Assembly: GCF_001577305.1 (NCBI RefSeq)
Contig: NZ_CP014518.1
Coordinates: 2,914,001-2,978,000, forward strand
Origin: Sinomonas atrocyanea
Lineage (GTDB): Bacteria > Actinomycetota > Actinomycetes > Actinomycetales > Micrococcaceae
Length of the DNA stretch: 64,000 bases
Reading direction: 5' to 3'
The notes under the pieces were generated by a model. The model was not told where the DNA came from. It saw only the letters and a program-made list of their open reading frames with translations, and did no database searches. Positions 31,821-40,419 of this stretch are shown here, one piece after another; positions within the stretch are counted from its first letter, which is position 1; each line of letters begins with the position of its first letter. The position numbers and the translations under genes are program-made.

Positions 31821-31988
31821 CTACTGGGTGACGCCGACGAGGCACTCCCGCAGCTCGGCAGCCTCATCGGCGTTGAGCTCGACGACCAGCCGACCGCCAC
31901 CCTCGAGGGGCACCCGCATGATCAGGCTCCGGCCCTCCTTGGTGACCTCCATCGGCCCGTCCCCGGTACGCGGTTTCATGGCTGCCAT
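31821..31988 (-). CDS. DUF3117 small conserved protein
   Basis: A 55-residue protein: MAAMKPRTGDGPMEVTKEG at the start, then LIMRVPLEGGGRLVVELNADEAAEL and CLVGVTQ. This is the highly conserved actinobacterial DUF3117 family (Rv1211-like, from memory); function unknown. GGAGGGGAAGAG lies 4 bases before the ATG. TAATGT (32035-32040, minus strand) is a plausible -10 with a ~40-base leader. Confidence 0.93.
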   Translation of the reverse strand: MAAMKPRTGDGPMEVTKEGRSLIMRVPLEGGGRLVVELNADEAAELRECLVGVTQ

Positions 31989-32100
31989 GTGCTCTTCCCC
32001 TCCAGTCGGTCATCCGCACGATGTGCTGCTGACAACATTACCAGCCGGCCCCCCTTGCGCCCGCGAGCGACCGGAACGGGCGTGCCGATCGCACGGGCCC

Positions 32101-33366
32101 CTACGGCGCCCAGTCGCCGCCGCTCGGAAGCGGGAACCAGACCCACAGCCACACGACCCAGACGATCTGCAGCAGCACGAACATCACGAGCGCCGTCCAC
32201 CGGTAGGCGCGCGAGCGGGACAGCCCGGCCGCCGCGAGCGCCAGCGGGACCAGCGGCAGCATCATCCGGAACGTGCTCGTCTGCGGGTAGAGGAACGCCA
32301 GCAGGTAGAGCGCATAGGCGGCGCACCACAGCTGCATCTCGAGACCCACGCGGCGCACGTGGGCGCTCGTGAGGTAGAGGGCGCCCAGCACCACCAGGAC
32401 GAACGGGGCGATCGGCCCCATGACCGGGCCGAAGAGGTACTGGCCCGTGTCGAACCACGGCAGGAACGGCACGAGGTCCTGCCCCCTCCACACCGCTTCC
32501 GTCGTCGTGTAGGCATCCGGGACTCCTGTCAGCGCCCACGCGATGGCCGGCCAGGCCGCGGCTGCAGCACCTCCGACGACGGTGAGGGCCCCCAGCCGCG
32601 CCAGCTCGCCCGCCGTCGTGCCCTCCCTGCGGCGCCGGACCACCCGCACCAGGAAGACACCGGCGAGCATGAGCGCGAACGGCACGCCGACGGGCCGGGT
32701 GAGGGCCATGACGGCGACCACGGGCATCGCGGCGAGGTAGCGGCGCTCGACGACCCACAGGAGTGCCCAGGCGAGGAACAGGAGCCCGAGGGACTCCGCG
32801 TACGGGATCTGCAGGATGGCCGAGACCGGGAAGAACGCCACGAACGCCACGCCCCACAGCGCGGTGTCGTGGCCTGCGCGCAGCCGGAACAGCCGGTACA
32901 GGACCAGGGCGGCAGCGAACCCGGCGACCAGGGCGACGATCTGCGCCCAGGCCTGCCATGGCAGGCCCGAGACGCTGCTGAGGCCGCGGATGACCAGCGG
33001 GTACACCGGGTAGAACGCCCACGCGTTCTCCTTCACGGCCCCGGTCGGCGTGTGCGGGAGCGTGGACGGGTAGCCGTTCTGGACGATCCGGCCGTACCAC
33101 TCCGAGTCCCAGATCTGCACGAAGTGCCAGTAGTCCGGCTGCGCCGGGAACCACGGGTTGTGGCCCTGCTGGAGCGCTGCCGCGGAGATGATGCAGAAGC
33201 TGACCACCCGGCTCACGGCGTACACCGACACGACCTGCACCCACCACGGCAGCCCTCCGAAACGGGCCGCGCCGGCGCGCACCAGGCCGGCCAGGGCACG
33301 GTGGACGGCGCTCGGCCGGGCGGTGGCCGGGCTGTCCTCGACGCCCGTCATCGCGTCAGTCATCAT
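32101..33366 (-). CDS. PIG-V-type mannosyltransferase (polytopic membrane protein)
   Basis: A 421-residue protein with about ten hydrophobic segments. The extracytoplasmic motif IWDSEWYGRIVQNGYP near residue 90 and NAWAFYPVYPLVIR match the PIG-V/mannosyltransferase-2 family, which uses polyprenol-phosphate sugars; IPYAESLGLLFLAWAL and ALTRPVGVPFAL are also typical. A role in lipoglycan or protein mannosylation is inferred. The ATG at 33366 has GGGAG 7 bases upstream and overlaps the end of the DivIVA-like gene by 11 bases. Confidence 0.85.
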   Translation of the reverse strand: MMTDAMTGVEDSPATARPSAVHRALAGLVRAGAARFGGLPWWVQVVSVYAVSRVVSFCIISAAALQQGHNPWFPAQPDYWHFVQIWDSEWYGRIVQNGYPSTLPHTPTGAVKENAWAFYPVYPLVIRGLSSVSGLPWQAWAQIVALVAGFAAALVLYRLFRLRAGHDTALWGVAFVAFFPVSAILQIPYAESLGLLFLAWALLWVVERRYLAAMPVVAVMALTRPVGVPFALMLAGVFLVRVVRRRREGTTAGELARLGALTVVGGAAAAAWPAIAWALTGVPDAYTTTEAVWRGQDLVPFLPWFDTGQYLFGPVMGPIAPFVLVVLGALYLTSAHVRRVGLEMQLWCAAYALYLLAFLYPQTSTFRMMLPLVPLALAAAGLSRSRAYRWTALVMFVLLQIVWVVWLWVWFPLPSGGDWAP

Positions 33367-33718
33367 CGCGGGGCTCCCTCGCGGACTTGAGCTGCTCGGT
33401 GAGCGCGTGGATGAGGGCGGCCTGGACGCCGATGCGGTCCCGCAGCCGCGCGAGCACCTCGTCGACCTGGTCCATGCGGTAGCCGCGGAACGCGAGCGCG
33501 AACCGGACGGCGTCCACGTCCTCGGGGTTGGGATGCTCGGGCAGGTAGACCGGCGGAAGCCCTGTCGGGGGCTCCTCGAGCCCCCGAGGTGCGGGCGCCG
33601 TCGCGCCGTTGCCCTGCGCACCGGGGCGCCGGCCCGAGGAGGCGCGGCCGACGTCTACGGCGAACCACGCGAGTCCCCCGGCCAGGACGATCGCGACGAA
33701 GACGAGGAAGAAGCTCAC
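33356..33718 (-). CDS. DivIVA-domain small membrane protein
   Basis: A 120-residue protein: an N-terminal membrane helix (MSFFLVFVAIVLAGGLAWFA), a Pro-rich linker, then a DivIVA-like motif VRFALAFRGYRMDQVDEVLARL and a coiled-coil end. Such proteins often localise to curved membranes or division sites (family knowledge). The GTG start overlaps the LOG-family stop (GTGA). It lies in a three-gene run LOG-DivIVA-mannosyltransferase with overlapping ends. Confidence 0.85.
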   Translation of the reverse strand: MSFFLVFVAIVLAGGLAWFAVDVGRASSGRRPGAQGNGATAPAPRGLEEPPTGLPPVYLPEHPNPEDVDAVRFALAFRGYRMDQVDEVLARLRDRIGVQAALIHALTEQLKSAREPRDDD

Positions 33719-34590
33719 GCGCCCTCCGCCGTGCCCTCGATGTCCGGATCCTCATCGAAGTCGGGATCGGCGTTGCCGAACATGCCCCCGCGGCGCTCCA
33801 CGGCGCCGAGGCCCCTGAGGACGTGGTCCACCGCGGTCTCCGGGTCATCCACCACGGCGATGAGGTCGAGGTCGGACTCGGAGATCATGCCCTCGCCCAC
33901 GAGGGTCGCGCGGATCCAGTCGACGAGCGGATTCCAGAACTCGGAGCCCACCAGGACAATCGGGAACTGCGTCACCTTGCCCGTCTGGACCAGCACCATG
34001 GCCTCGAACAGCTCATCGAGGGTGCCGAGCCCACCGGGGAGGACGATGAAGCCGTGGGCGTACTTGACGAACATCGTCTTGCGCGCGAAGAAGTAGCGGA
34101 AGTTCACCCCGAGGTCGACCCACGAGTTGAGGCCGGTCTCGAAGGGCAGCTCGATCCCGAGCCCCACGGACGTGCCCGACCCCTCGACCGCGCCGCGGTT
34201 CGCCGCCTCCATCGAGCCCGGGCCGCCTCCGGTGATGACGGCCACTCCGGACTCGGCGAGCAGGCGCCCGATGGCCACCCCCGTCTCGTAGTAGACCGTG
34301 CCGGGCTTGGTGCGGGCAGAGCCGAAGACGCTCACCGCCGGCCCCAGCTCCGCGAGAGCGCCGAAGCCCTCGACGAACTCGCTCTGGATCCGCATCACCC
34401 GCCAGGGATCGGTGTGGACGAAGCGGCCGGCCCCCTTGGTGTCGAGGAGATGCTGGTCCGCGGTGCCCTGCTGCGTCTGGCGCCTGCGCAGCTCGATCGG
34501 GCCCTTCCGCCGCCACGGGACGTGGCCTCCGTTGCGTGCCGGGGTCTGCGCGGCGCCCGGCTCGCTGCCCGGCTGGGATTCGGTGCTCAT
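33715..34590 (-). CDS. LOG-family protein (TIGR00730, nucleotide phosphoribohydrolase-like)
   Basis: A 291-residue Rossmann-type protein with GGGPGSMEAANRGA and the LOG motif LPGGLGTLDELFE, which form the active site of cytokinin riboside 5'-monophosphate phosphoribohydrolases. ~50 N-terminal residues are an extra polar segment. The actual nucleotide substrate is not certain. TAGCCT (34598-34603, minus strand) ends 7 bases before the ATG, so the message is probably leaderless. It is divergent from the glutamate transporter. Confidence 0.93.
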   Translation of the reverse strand: MSTESQPGSEPGAAQTPARNGGHVPWRRKGPIELRRRQTQQGTADQHLLDTKGAGRFVHTDPWRVMRIQSEFVEGFGALAELGPAVSVFGSARTKPGTVYYETGVAIGRLLAESGVAVITGGGPGSMEAANRGAVEGSGTSVGLGIELPFETGLNSWVDLGVNFRYFFARKTMFVKYAHGFIVLPGGLGTLDELFEAMVLVQTGKVTQFPIVLVGSEFWNPLVDWIRATLVGEGMISESDLDLIAVVDDPETAVDHVLRGLGAVERRGGMFGNADPDFDEDPDIEGTAEGA

Positions 34591-34681
34591 GCACCCAAGG
34601 CTAGTCTCGCTTCAATCACGATTCAGGCATGCGGTCGGAGGCCGTCGCGCCGCACTGTTCATTGTCCGATACATTTTCCCT

Positions 34682-35437
34682 ATGACTACCGACACATCGG
34701 CGACTGCGCTCGTCTCTGTCAAGGGCGTGAACAAGCATTACGGCCAGCTCCATGTGCTCCAGAACATCAATCTGGACGTCAGCAAGGGCGAGGTCGTGGT
34801 GGTCATCGGCCCCTCGGGCTCTGGCAAGTCGACGCTGTGCCGCGCGATCAACCGCCTCGAGACCATCGAGGACGGCGAGATCTTCATCGACGGCAAGAAG
34901 CTCCCCGAGGAGGGGAAGGAGCTCGCCCGCCTGCGGGCCGACGTCGGCATGGTGTTCCAGTCCTTCAACCTCTTCGCCCACAAGACGATCCTCGAGAACG
35001 TCACCCTCGGCCCGATGAAGGTCAAGGGCGTGGACAAGGCCACTGCCGAGAAGGAGGCCATGGCACTCCTCGAGCGGGTCGGCGTGGGGCACCAGGCCCC
35101 GAAGCTGCCCGCGCAGCTCTCCGGCGGGCAGCAGCAGCGCGTGGCCATCGCGCGGGCCCTGGCAATGAAGCCCAAGGTCATGCTGTTCGACGAGCCCACC
35201 TCGGCGCTGGACCCCGAGATGATCAATGAGGTGCTCGACGTCATGGTGCAGCTGGCGAAGGAGGGCATGACGATGATCGTCGTGACCCACGAGATGGGGT
35301 TCGCGCGCAAGGCCGCGGACCGCGTCGTCTTCATGGCTGACGGCCAGATCGTCGAGCAGGCCAAGCCCGAGGAGTTCTTCACGAACCCGCAGAGCAGCCG
35401 CGCGAAGGACTTCCTCTCCAAGCTGCTCACCCACTGA
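34682..35437 (+). CDS. gluA: Glutamate/polar amino acid ABC transporter ATPase
   Basis: A 251-residue ABC ATPase of the GlnQ/GluA type: Walker A GPSGSGKS (43-50), FQSFNLFAHKTILENV (Q-loop), signature LSGGQQQR, Walker B VMLFDEPTSALD and the switch His in VVTHEMGF. It powers the following substrate-binding protein and two permeases. TACATT (34670-34675) is 6 bases before the ATG and no Shine-Dalgarno is seen, so the operon message is probably leaderless. Confidence 0.95.
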   Translation: MTTDTSATALVSVKGVNKHYGQLHVLQNINLDVSKGEVVVVIGPSGSGKSTLCRAINRLETIEDGEIFIDGKKLPEEGKELARLRADVGMVFQSFNLFAHKTILENVTLGPMKVKGVDKATAEKEAMALLERVGVGHQAPKLPAQLSGGQQQRVAIARALAMKPKVMLFDEPTSALDPEMINEVLDVMVQLAKEGMTMIVVTHEMGFARKAADRVVFMADGQIVEQAKPEEFFTNPQSSRAKDFLSKLLTH

Positions 35438-35499
35438 CCCTCCATCACTTCCGCCTGCACCCGGGCCACGACGGCCCGAGAAGAAAGGAACGCTCCACC

Positions 35500-36405
35500 A
35501 TGGCACTCTTCCGCACCAAGAAGGCCGTGCTGACTGCCGCCACGGCGGCCCTCGCACTCACCCTGTCCGCCTGTGGCGGATCCGGCGGCTCCGGCGGTTC
35601 CGGCGACGGCTCCTCGGCCTCGGCCGCCCCGTACAAGGTCGCCAGCAACGTCTCCCTCTCCGGCAGCCCGACGTTCGACAAGATCAAGTCCGCCGGCAAG
35701 GTGACGATCGGCGTCAAGCAGGACCAGCCCGGGCTCGGGTTCAAGGACGCGGCCACCGGCGAGTACAGCGGCTTCGACATCGAGATCGCCAAGTGGATGG
35801 CCGCCTCGCTGGGCTATGGCACGGACAAGATCGAGTTCAAGCCGATCCCCTCCGCCAACCGCGAGTCCGCCATCCAGAACGGCGACATCAACTTCTACGT
35901 CGGCACGTACTCCATCACCGACAAGCGCAAGAAGCTGGTCGACTTCGCCGGCCCGTACTTCGTCACCGGCCAGGGCCTACTGGTGAAGAAGGACAACACG
36001 ACGATCAACAGCGAGAAGGACCTCGCGGGCAAGAACGTCTGCTCGGCGACGGGTTCGACGCCGATCCAGAACATCAAGGCGAACTTCCCGCAGACCAAGA
36101 CCACGGAGTTCGACACGTACTCGCAGTGCGTCGAGGCCCTCAAGAACGGCCAGACGGACGCCGTCACGACCGACCAGGCCATCCTCCTCGGCTACGCCGC
36201 CCAGGAGCCGGACACCCTGAAGGTGGTCGGCCAGCCGTTCACGACCGAGAAGTACGGCATCGGCCTGCCGAAGGGCGACACGGCGCTGCGGAAGTTCTTC
36301 AACGACACGCTGACCAACGGCAAGGACACGTGGCAGAAGATCTACGACTCGACGCTCGGCAAGTCGGGCACGAAGGTCTCACAGCCCGCCGTCGACAACT
36401 ACTGA
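35500..36405 (+). CDS. gluB: Glutamate-binding lipoprotein
   Basis: A 301-residue solute-binding protein. Signal peptide with lipobox LSAC (Cys25), a Gly/Ser linker, then the family-3 fold: GKVTIGVKQDQPGLGFKDA, YSGFDIEIAKWMA, FYVGTYSITDKRKKLVDFAGPYF and KNVCSATGSTPIQNI. Anchored outside the membrane, it delivers glutamate or a similar amino acid to GluCD. AAAGGA lies ~10 bases before the ATG. The hairpin after it should make its message more abundant than that of the permeases. Confidence 0.95.
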   Translation: MALFRTKKAVLTAATAALALTLSACGGSGGSGGSGDGSSASAAPYKVASNVSLSGSPTFDKIKSAGKVTIGVKQDQPGLGFKDAATGEYSGFDIEIAKWMAASLGYGTDKIEFKPIPSANRESAIQNGDINFYVGTYSITDKRKKLVDFAGPYFVTGQGLLVKKDNTTINSEKDLAGKNVCSATGSTPIQNIKANFPQTKTTEFDTYSQCVEALKNGQTDAVTTDQAILLGYAAQEPDTLKVVGQPFTTEKYGIGLPKGDTALRKFFNDTLTNGKDTWQKIYDSTLGKSGTKVSQPAVDNY

Positions 36406-36412
36406 CAGGCAC

Positions 36413-36443
36413 GGTGGGCGGGGCGCTCGGCGCCCCGCCCACC
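36413..36443 (+). terminator. Intercistronic hairpin between gluB and gluC
   Basis: GGTGGGCGGGGCGC-TCG-GCGCCCCGCCCACC, a 14-base perfect stem followed by a few T's, lying inside the operon. It probably causes partial termination or protects the gluAB message end. Confidence 0.75.
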
Positions 36444-36472
36444 GCCGTTTCTGCTAGAAAGCGAAGGCTGCC

Positions 36473-37120
36473 GTGAGCACCCTCCTCGACAATCTCGACC
36501 TCTTCACCACCGGATTCAAGAACACGGTCATCCTGTTCGTCGTCTCCGGGCTGTTCGCCCTGATCCTCGGAACGATCGTGGGCGCCATGCGTGTCTCCCC
36601 CGTGCCGGCCCTGCGGGCCTTCGGGACCCTGTACGTCAACGTCATCCGCAACACGCCGCTGACCCTCGTGCTGTTCTTCTTCGCGCTCGGGTACCCGAAG
36701 CTCGGCCTCCCGGAGATCGACTTCATGACCGCCGCGACCATCGGCCTGAGCCTGTACACCGCGACCTATGTGGCCGAGGTGCTCCGCTCCGGCATCAATA
36801 CGGTCCCCGTGGGCCAGGCCGAGGCCGCACGCGCCATCGGCCTGCCGTTCACCCAGACCCTCACGCTCGTGATCCTGCCCCAGGCCTTCCGCTCGGTGCT
36901 GCCGCCGCTCTTCAGCGTCCTCATCGCCCTTCTGAAGAACACGACCGTGGCCGCAGGCTTCTCGGTCGCCGAGGCCGGCGCGATCCGGGCGAACCTCTCC
37001 GAGCGCGGCTACCCCGCGATGGAGGGCCTGCTCTGGGTGGCCCTGTTCTTCGTGATCCTCGTCCTGATCCTCGCCCAGCTCCAGCGCTACTTCGAGAAGA
37101 AGTGGAAGGTGGCCCGATGA
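36473..37120 (+). CDS. gluC: Amino acid ABC transporter permease GluC
   Basis: A 215-residue inner-membrane permease with five hydrophobic segments. The ATPase-contact loop is AARAIGLPFTQTLTLVILPQAFRSVLPPL (EAA motif), preceded by NVIRNTPLTLVLFFFALGYP. GTG start with GAAGG upstream. Its stop overlaps the gluD start (ATGA). Confidence 0.94.
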   Translation: MSTLLDNLDLFTTGFKNTVILFVVSGLFALILGTIVGAMRVSPVPALRAFGTLYVNVIRNTPLTLVLFFFALGYPKLGLPEIDFMTAATIGLSLYTATYVAEVLRSGINTVPVGQAEAARAIGLPFTQTLTLVILPQAFRSVLPPLFSVLIALLKNTTVAAGFSVAEAGAIRANLSERGYPAMEGLLWVALFFVILVLILAQLQRYFEKKWKVAR

Positions 37121-37989
37121 GCTCCGTCCTCTACGACGCCCCGGGCCGCAAGGCCCGCACCCGCCACCTCGTGCTCGGGGTCGTGGGCACGCTCGTGATC
37201 CTCGCCATCCTCGGCTTCATCGTGTGGCGCTTCGCGGAGACCGGCCAGTTCAGCGCCGCGAAGTGGAAGATCTTCACGTTCCCGCTCGTCCAGCGCACCC
37301 TCCTCAACGCCGTCGGCGCGACGCTCTCCGCCTTCGCGGTGGCCGCCGTGGGAAGCCTCGTGCTCGGCATCGTGCTGGCCATCGGCAGGCTCTCCGACCG
37401 CGTCTGGGTGTCCCGCCCGTTCCACTGGTTCACCGAGCTCTTCCGCGCGATCCCCGTGCTGATCCTCATGATGATGATCTACTACGGGCTCCCGCCGCTC
37501 TTCGGCGTGAACTGGCCGCCGTTCGTGGCCGTGGTCGTCGCGCTGATCCTCTACAACGGCTCGGTGCTCGCCGAGGTGTTCCGCGCGGGCATCGAGGCCC
37601 TCCCCAAGGGACAGCGCGAGGCGGGCTTCGCGATCGGCATGCGCAAGTCCCAGGTGATGCAGTCCATCCTGCTGCCGCAGGCCGTGCGCTCGATGCTGCC
37701 GGTGATCATCTCCCAGCTCGTCGTGACGCTCAAGGACACCGCCCTCGGCTTCATCGTCACCTACAACGAGATCCTGTTCCAGGCGAAGTACTTCGGCTCG
37801 CAGGCACAGTACGGCTCGCCGATCGTCCCCGCGGCGATCGTGGCCGGCGTGCTCTACGTGGGCATGTGCCTGATCCTCTCGGGCCTCGCGAAGTTCGCGG
37901 AGAGCCGCCTGCGCCGGAGCCCGCGCGTGTCCGGCGGCCGCAAGGGCACGGCCATGGTGGCAGCGCAGGACGCCGCAGCGCAGATCTGA
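37117..37989 (+). CDS. gluD: Amino acid ABC transporter permease GluD
   Basis: A 290-residue permease partner of GluC: FTELFRAIPVLILMMMIYYGLPPLF, and the EAA loop QREAGFAIGMRKSQVMQSILLPQAVRSMLPVI. A ~45-residue N-terminal cytoplasmic part and first helix precede the core. ATG 37117 overlaps the gluC stop; a GGAAGG lies upstream. It is the last gene of gluABCD; a complex inverted-repeat cluster follows. Confidence 0.94.
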   Translation: MSSVLYDAPGRKARTRHLVLGVVGTLVILAILGFIVWRFAETGQFSAAKWKIFTFPLVQRTLLNAVGATLSAFAVAAVGSLVLGIVLAIGRLSDRVWVSRPFHWFTELFRAIPVLILMMMIYYGLPPLFGVNWPPFVAVVVALILYNGSVLAEVFRAGIEALPKGQREAGFAIGMRKSQVMQSILLPQAVRSMLPVIISQLVVTLKDTALGFIVTYNEILFQAKYFGSQAQYGSPIVPAAIVAGVLYVGMCLILSGLAKFAESRLRRSPRVSGGRKGTAMVAAQDAAAQI

Positions 37990-38000
37990 GCCGGCCCCTT

Positions 38001-38073
38001 CTGGGAGTCACCTTCTGGGAGTCACCTCCTGCGGTCCACCCGCTAGAGGTGACTTCCAGGACGTGACTCCCAG
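38001..38073. repeat. Doubled inverted repeat (CTGGGAGTCAC family) between gluD and dapE
   Basis: CTGGGAGTCACC occurs at 38001-38012 and again at 38015-38026 as a direct repeat. Reverse-complement copies follow: GAGGTGACTTCCAG (38046-38059, one mismatch) and GTGACTCCCAG (38063-38073, perfect). The four units can form two nested hairpins. Between convergent genes, it probably acts as terminator, but the doubled design suggests a dispersed repeat family. Confidence 0.7.
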
Positions 38074-38099
38074 ACGGCTTTAACGGCTCCCTGACGGCT

Positions 38100-39254
38100 T
38101 CAGGCCCGGAGCCAGGCCTCGAGGGAGGCGAGGCACTCCCTGATGGCCGCCGCCTCGACCCGCTCGTCGTCCTTGTGGGCCAGCAGCGCGTCCCCGGGAC
38201 CGAAGTTGACCGCCGGCACCCCGAGCTGGGAGAACCTCGCCACGTCCGTCCACCCGTACTTGGGCAGCGGGTCGCGGCCCACGACGGCGACGAACGCCGC
38301 CGCCGCGGGGTGGTTCAGGCCCGGCCGGGCACCAGGAGCGCCATCGGTGCGGACCACCTCGAAGCCCTCCAGGAGGGTCCGCACCGCAGCCTCGGCCTCC
38401 TCGATCCCCTTGTCCGGCGCGAAGCGGTAGTTGATGGTGACGGTGCAGCGGTCGGGGATCACGTTCCCCGCCGTCCCGCCGGAGATCCCCACGGCGTTGA
38501 GACTCTCCCGGTAGTCGAGCCCGTCCACGGTCACGGTCGCCGGAAAGTAGTCTGCGAGACGGGCGAGGATTGGGGCGGCCGCGTGGATCGCGTTCCGGCC
38601 CATCCAGGCGCGCGCTGAGTGCGCCGCCTCGCCCACCGTCGTCGCCTCGACGCGCAGCGTACCGTTGCAGCCGCCCTCCACCGTCCCGTTGGTGGGCTCG
38701 AGGAGGATCGCGAAGTCGCCGGCCAGCAGGTCGGGGTGGTTCGCCGCGAGCCGTCCCAGCCCGCTCTTCGAGGCCTCCACCTCCTCGTGGTCGTAGAACA
38801 CGAAGGTGACGTCCCGGGCGGGGGACGCAGGTGCGGCAGGCGAGGCGCCGGCGTCGTGCGTCCCGGCGGCGGGGAACAGGCGGGCGGCGAGGGCGAGCTG
38901 GACCGCCACGCCTCCCTTCATGTCGGTCGCGCCGCGCCCCCACAGCGTCCCCTCCCCCGGCTCCCCGTCCCACGACGACGGCACGGTTCCCCGTGCACCG
39001 TCAACGGTGGGGAGCGGAACGGTGTCGATGTGCCCGGCGAGGATGACCCGCTCGCTGCGGCCGAGCCCGGAGCGGGCAACGATCGCGTCGCCGTCGCGCA
39101 CGACGGACAGCGACGTCTGGGCGCGCAGCGCGCGCTCGATCGCGTCCGCGAGGGCCGTCTCCTCGCCCGAGACGCTCTTGGCATCGATGAGCGCGGCGGT
39201 GAGGAGGGCGACGTCCTGCGTCAGGTCAAGGTCCGCGGAGGCTGGTGAAGTCAC
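38100..39254 (-). CDS. dapE: Succinyl-diaminopimelate desuccinylase
   Basis: A 384-residue M20 metallopeptidase-family enzyme that releases LL-diaminopimelate from its succinyl form, for lysine and peptidoglycan. Metal and catalytic motifs: LAGHIDTVPL, LWGRGATDMKGG, FVFYDHEEVEA (EE pair), EPTNGTVEGGCNG and, near the C-terminus, NFGPGDALLAHKDDE. The GTG at 39254 has TATGCT exactly 6 bases upstream, so the message is probably leaderless. It is divergent from dapD, giving a joint diaminopimelate locus. Confidence 0.95.
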   Translation of the reverse strand: MTSPASADLDLTQDVALLTAALIDAKSVSGEETALADAIERALRAQTSLSVVRDGDAIVARSGLGRSERVILAGHIDTVPLPTVDGARGTVPSSWDGEPGEGTLWGRGATDMKGGVAVQLALAARLFPAAGTHDAGASPAAPASPARDVTFVFYDHEEVEASKSGLGRLAANHPDLLAGDFAILLEPTNGTVEGGCNGTLRVEATTVGEAAHSARAWMGRNAIHAAAPILARLADYFPATVTVDGLDYRESLNAVGISGGTAGNVIPDRCTVTINYRFAPDKGIEEAEAAVRTLLEGFEVVRTDGAPGARPGLNHPAAAAFVAVVGRDPLPKYGWTDVARFSQLGVPAVNFGPGDALLAHKDDERVEAAAIRECLASLEAWLRA

Positions 39255-39324
39255 CCGCCCAGCATAGTTTCTGGCACCCCCTGCGGTGCGGACCGCGGGC
39301 GCGGCCGCCGATAGACTGGGAACC

Positions 39325-40341
39325 ATGACTGAGACCCCTGCCGCACCCCGCGCTGCCCACGGCTTCGGCCTCGCCACCATCCACGTGGCCACCTCTGCGA
39401 CCGGAGCCGATGAGGCCACCGTGCTCGACGTCTGGTTCCCCGCCCCTGCGCTCGGAGAGGCCGCCGAGCACCTCGCGGACGCCGTCGTCGACGCCGCGCC
39501 GGCCGAGCTCGTGGACGCCGCGGAGAACGGGGCCGACGCCGATCGGAGCACGCAGACCAAGGTGGTCTTCGTCCAGATCGACCTCGACCAGGCTCCGGCC
39601 GACACCGCGGACGCCTACCTGCGCCTCCACCTGCTCTCCCACCGGCTCGTGCGCCCGAACACGGTCAACCTCGACGGCCTGTTCGGCAAGCTGCCGAACG
39701 TCGTGTGGACCAACTTCGGCCCGTGCCACCCGGCCGGCTTCGAGGCCACGCGCGCCCGTCTGCGGCGCCGCGGCGCGGTCACGGTCTTCGGCGTGGACAA
39801 GTTCCCGCGCATGGTCGACTACGTCGTGCCGTCCGGGGTCCGGATCGCCGACGCCGACCGCGTCCGCCTCGGCGCCCACCTCGCCGAGGGGACCACGGTG
39901 ATGCACGAGGGCTTCGTCAACTTCAACGCCGGCACGCTGGGCACCTCCATGGTCGAGGGCCGCATCTCCGCGGGCGTCGTCGTGGGCGACGGGACGGATG
40001 TGGGCGGGGGCGCGTCCATCATGGGCACGCTCTCCGGCGGCGGCCGCGAGCGGATTGCGCTCGGCGAGCGCGTGCTCCTCGGCGCCAATTCGGGCGTGGG
40101 CATCTCGATCGGCGACGATTCCGTGGTGGAGGCCGGACTGTACGTGACGGCCGGCACCCGCGTGCGGATCGGCGGCTTCAAGGACGCGTTCGGCGAGAAC
40201 GCGGAGAAGGTCGTCAAGGCCGTCGAGCTCTCCGGCCAGTCGAACCTCCTGTTCCGCCGCAACTCGACGACGGGCCAGGTCGAGGCGCTCCCCCGCAACG
40301 GCCAGACGGTCGAGCTCAACGAGGCCCTGCACGCCAACTGA
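39325..40341 (+). CDS. dapD: Tetrahydrodipicolinate N-succinyltransferase
   Basis: A 338-residue enzyme of the actinobacterial DapD type that succinylates tetrahydrodipicolinate. The left-handed beta-helix is visible as hexapeptide-like runs (GVRIADADRVRLGAHLAEGTTVMHEGFVNFNAGTLG, GVVVGDGTDVGGGASIMG). TAGACT (39312-39317) is 7 bases before the ATG; the message is probably leaderless. dapD and dapE are divergent over 70 bases with back-to-back promoters. Confidence 0.96.
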   Translation: MTETPAAPRAAHGFGLATIHVATSATGADEATVLDVWFPAPALGEAAEHLADAVVDAAPAELVDAAENGADADRSTQTKVVFVQIDLDQAPADTADAYLRLHLLSHRLVRPNTVNLDGLFGKLPNVVWTNFGPCHPAGFEATRARLRRRGAVTVFGVDKFPRMVDYVVPSGVRIADADRVRLGAHLAEGTTVMHEGFVNFNAGTLGTSMVEGRISAGVVVGDGTDVGGGASIMGTLSGGGRERIALGERVLLGANSGVGISIGDDSVVEAGLYVTAGTRVRIGGFKDAFGENAEKVVKAVELSGQSNLLFRRNSTTGQVEALPRNGQTVELNEALHAN

Positions 40342-40419
40342 CGCTCCCCGCGTCCTGGGGCGGCCCGCGCACGTCGCTGGGCCGCCTGTGTCCCCACGCC
40401 CACAGCAAGGAGTCGCCGG

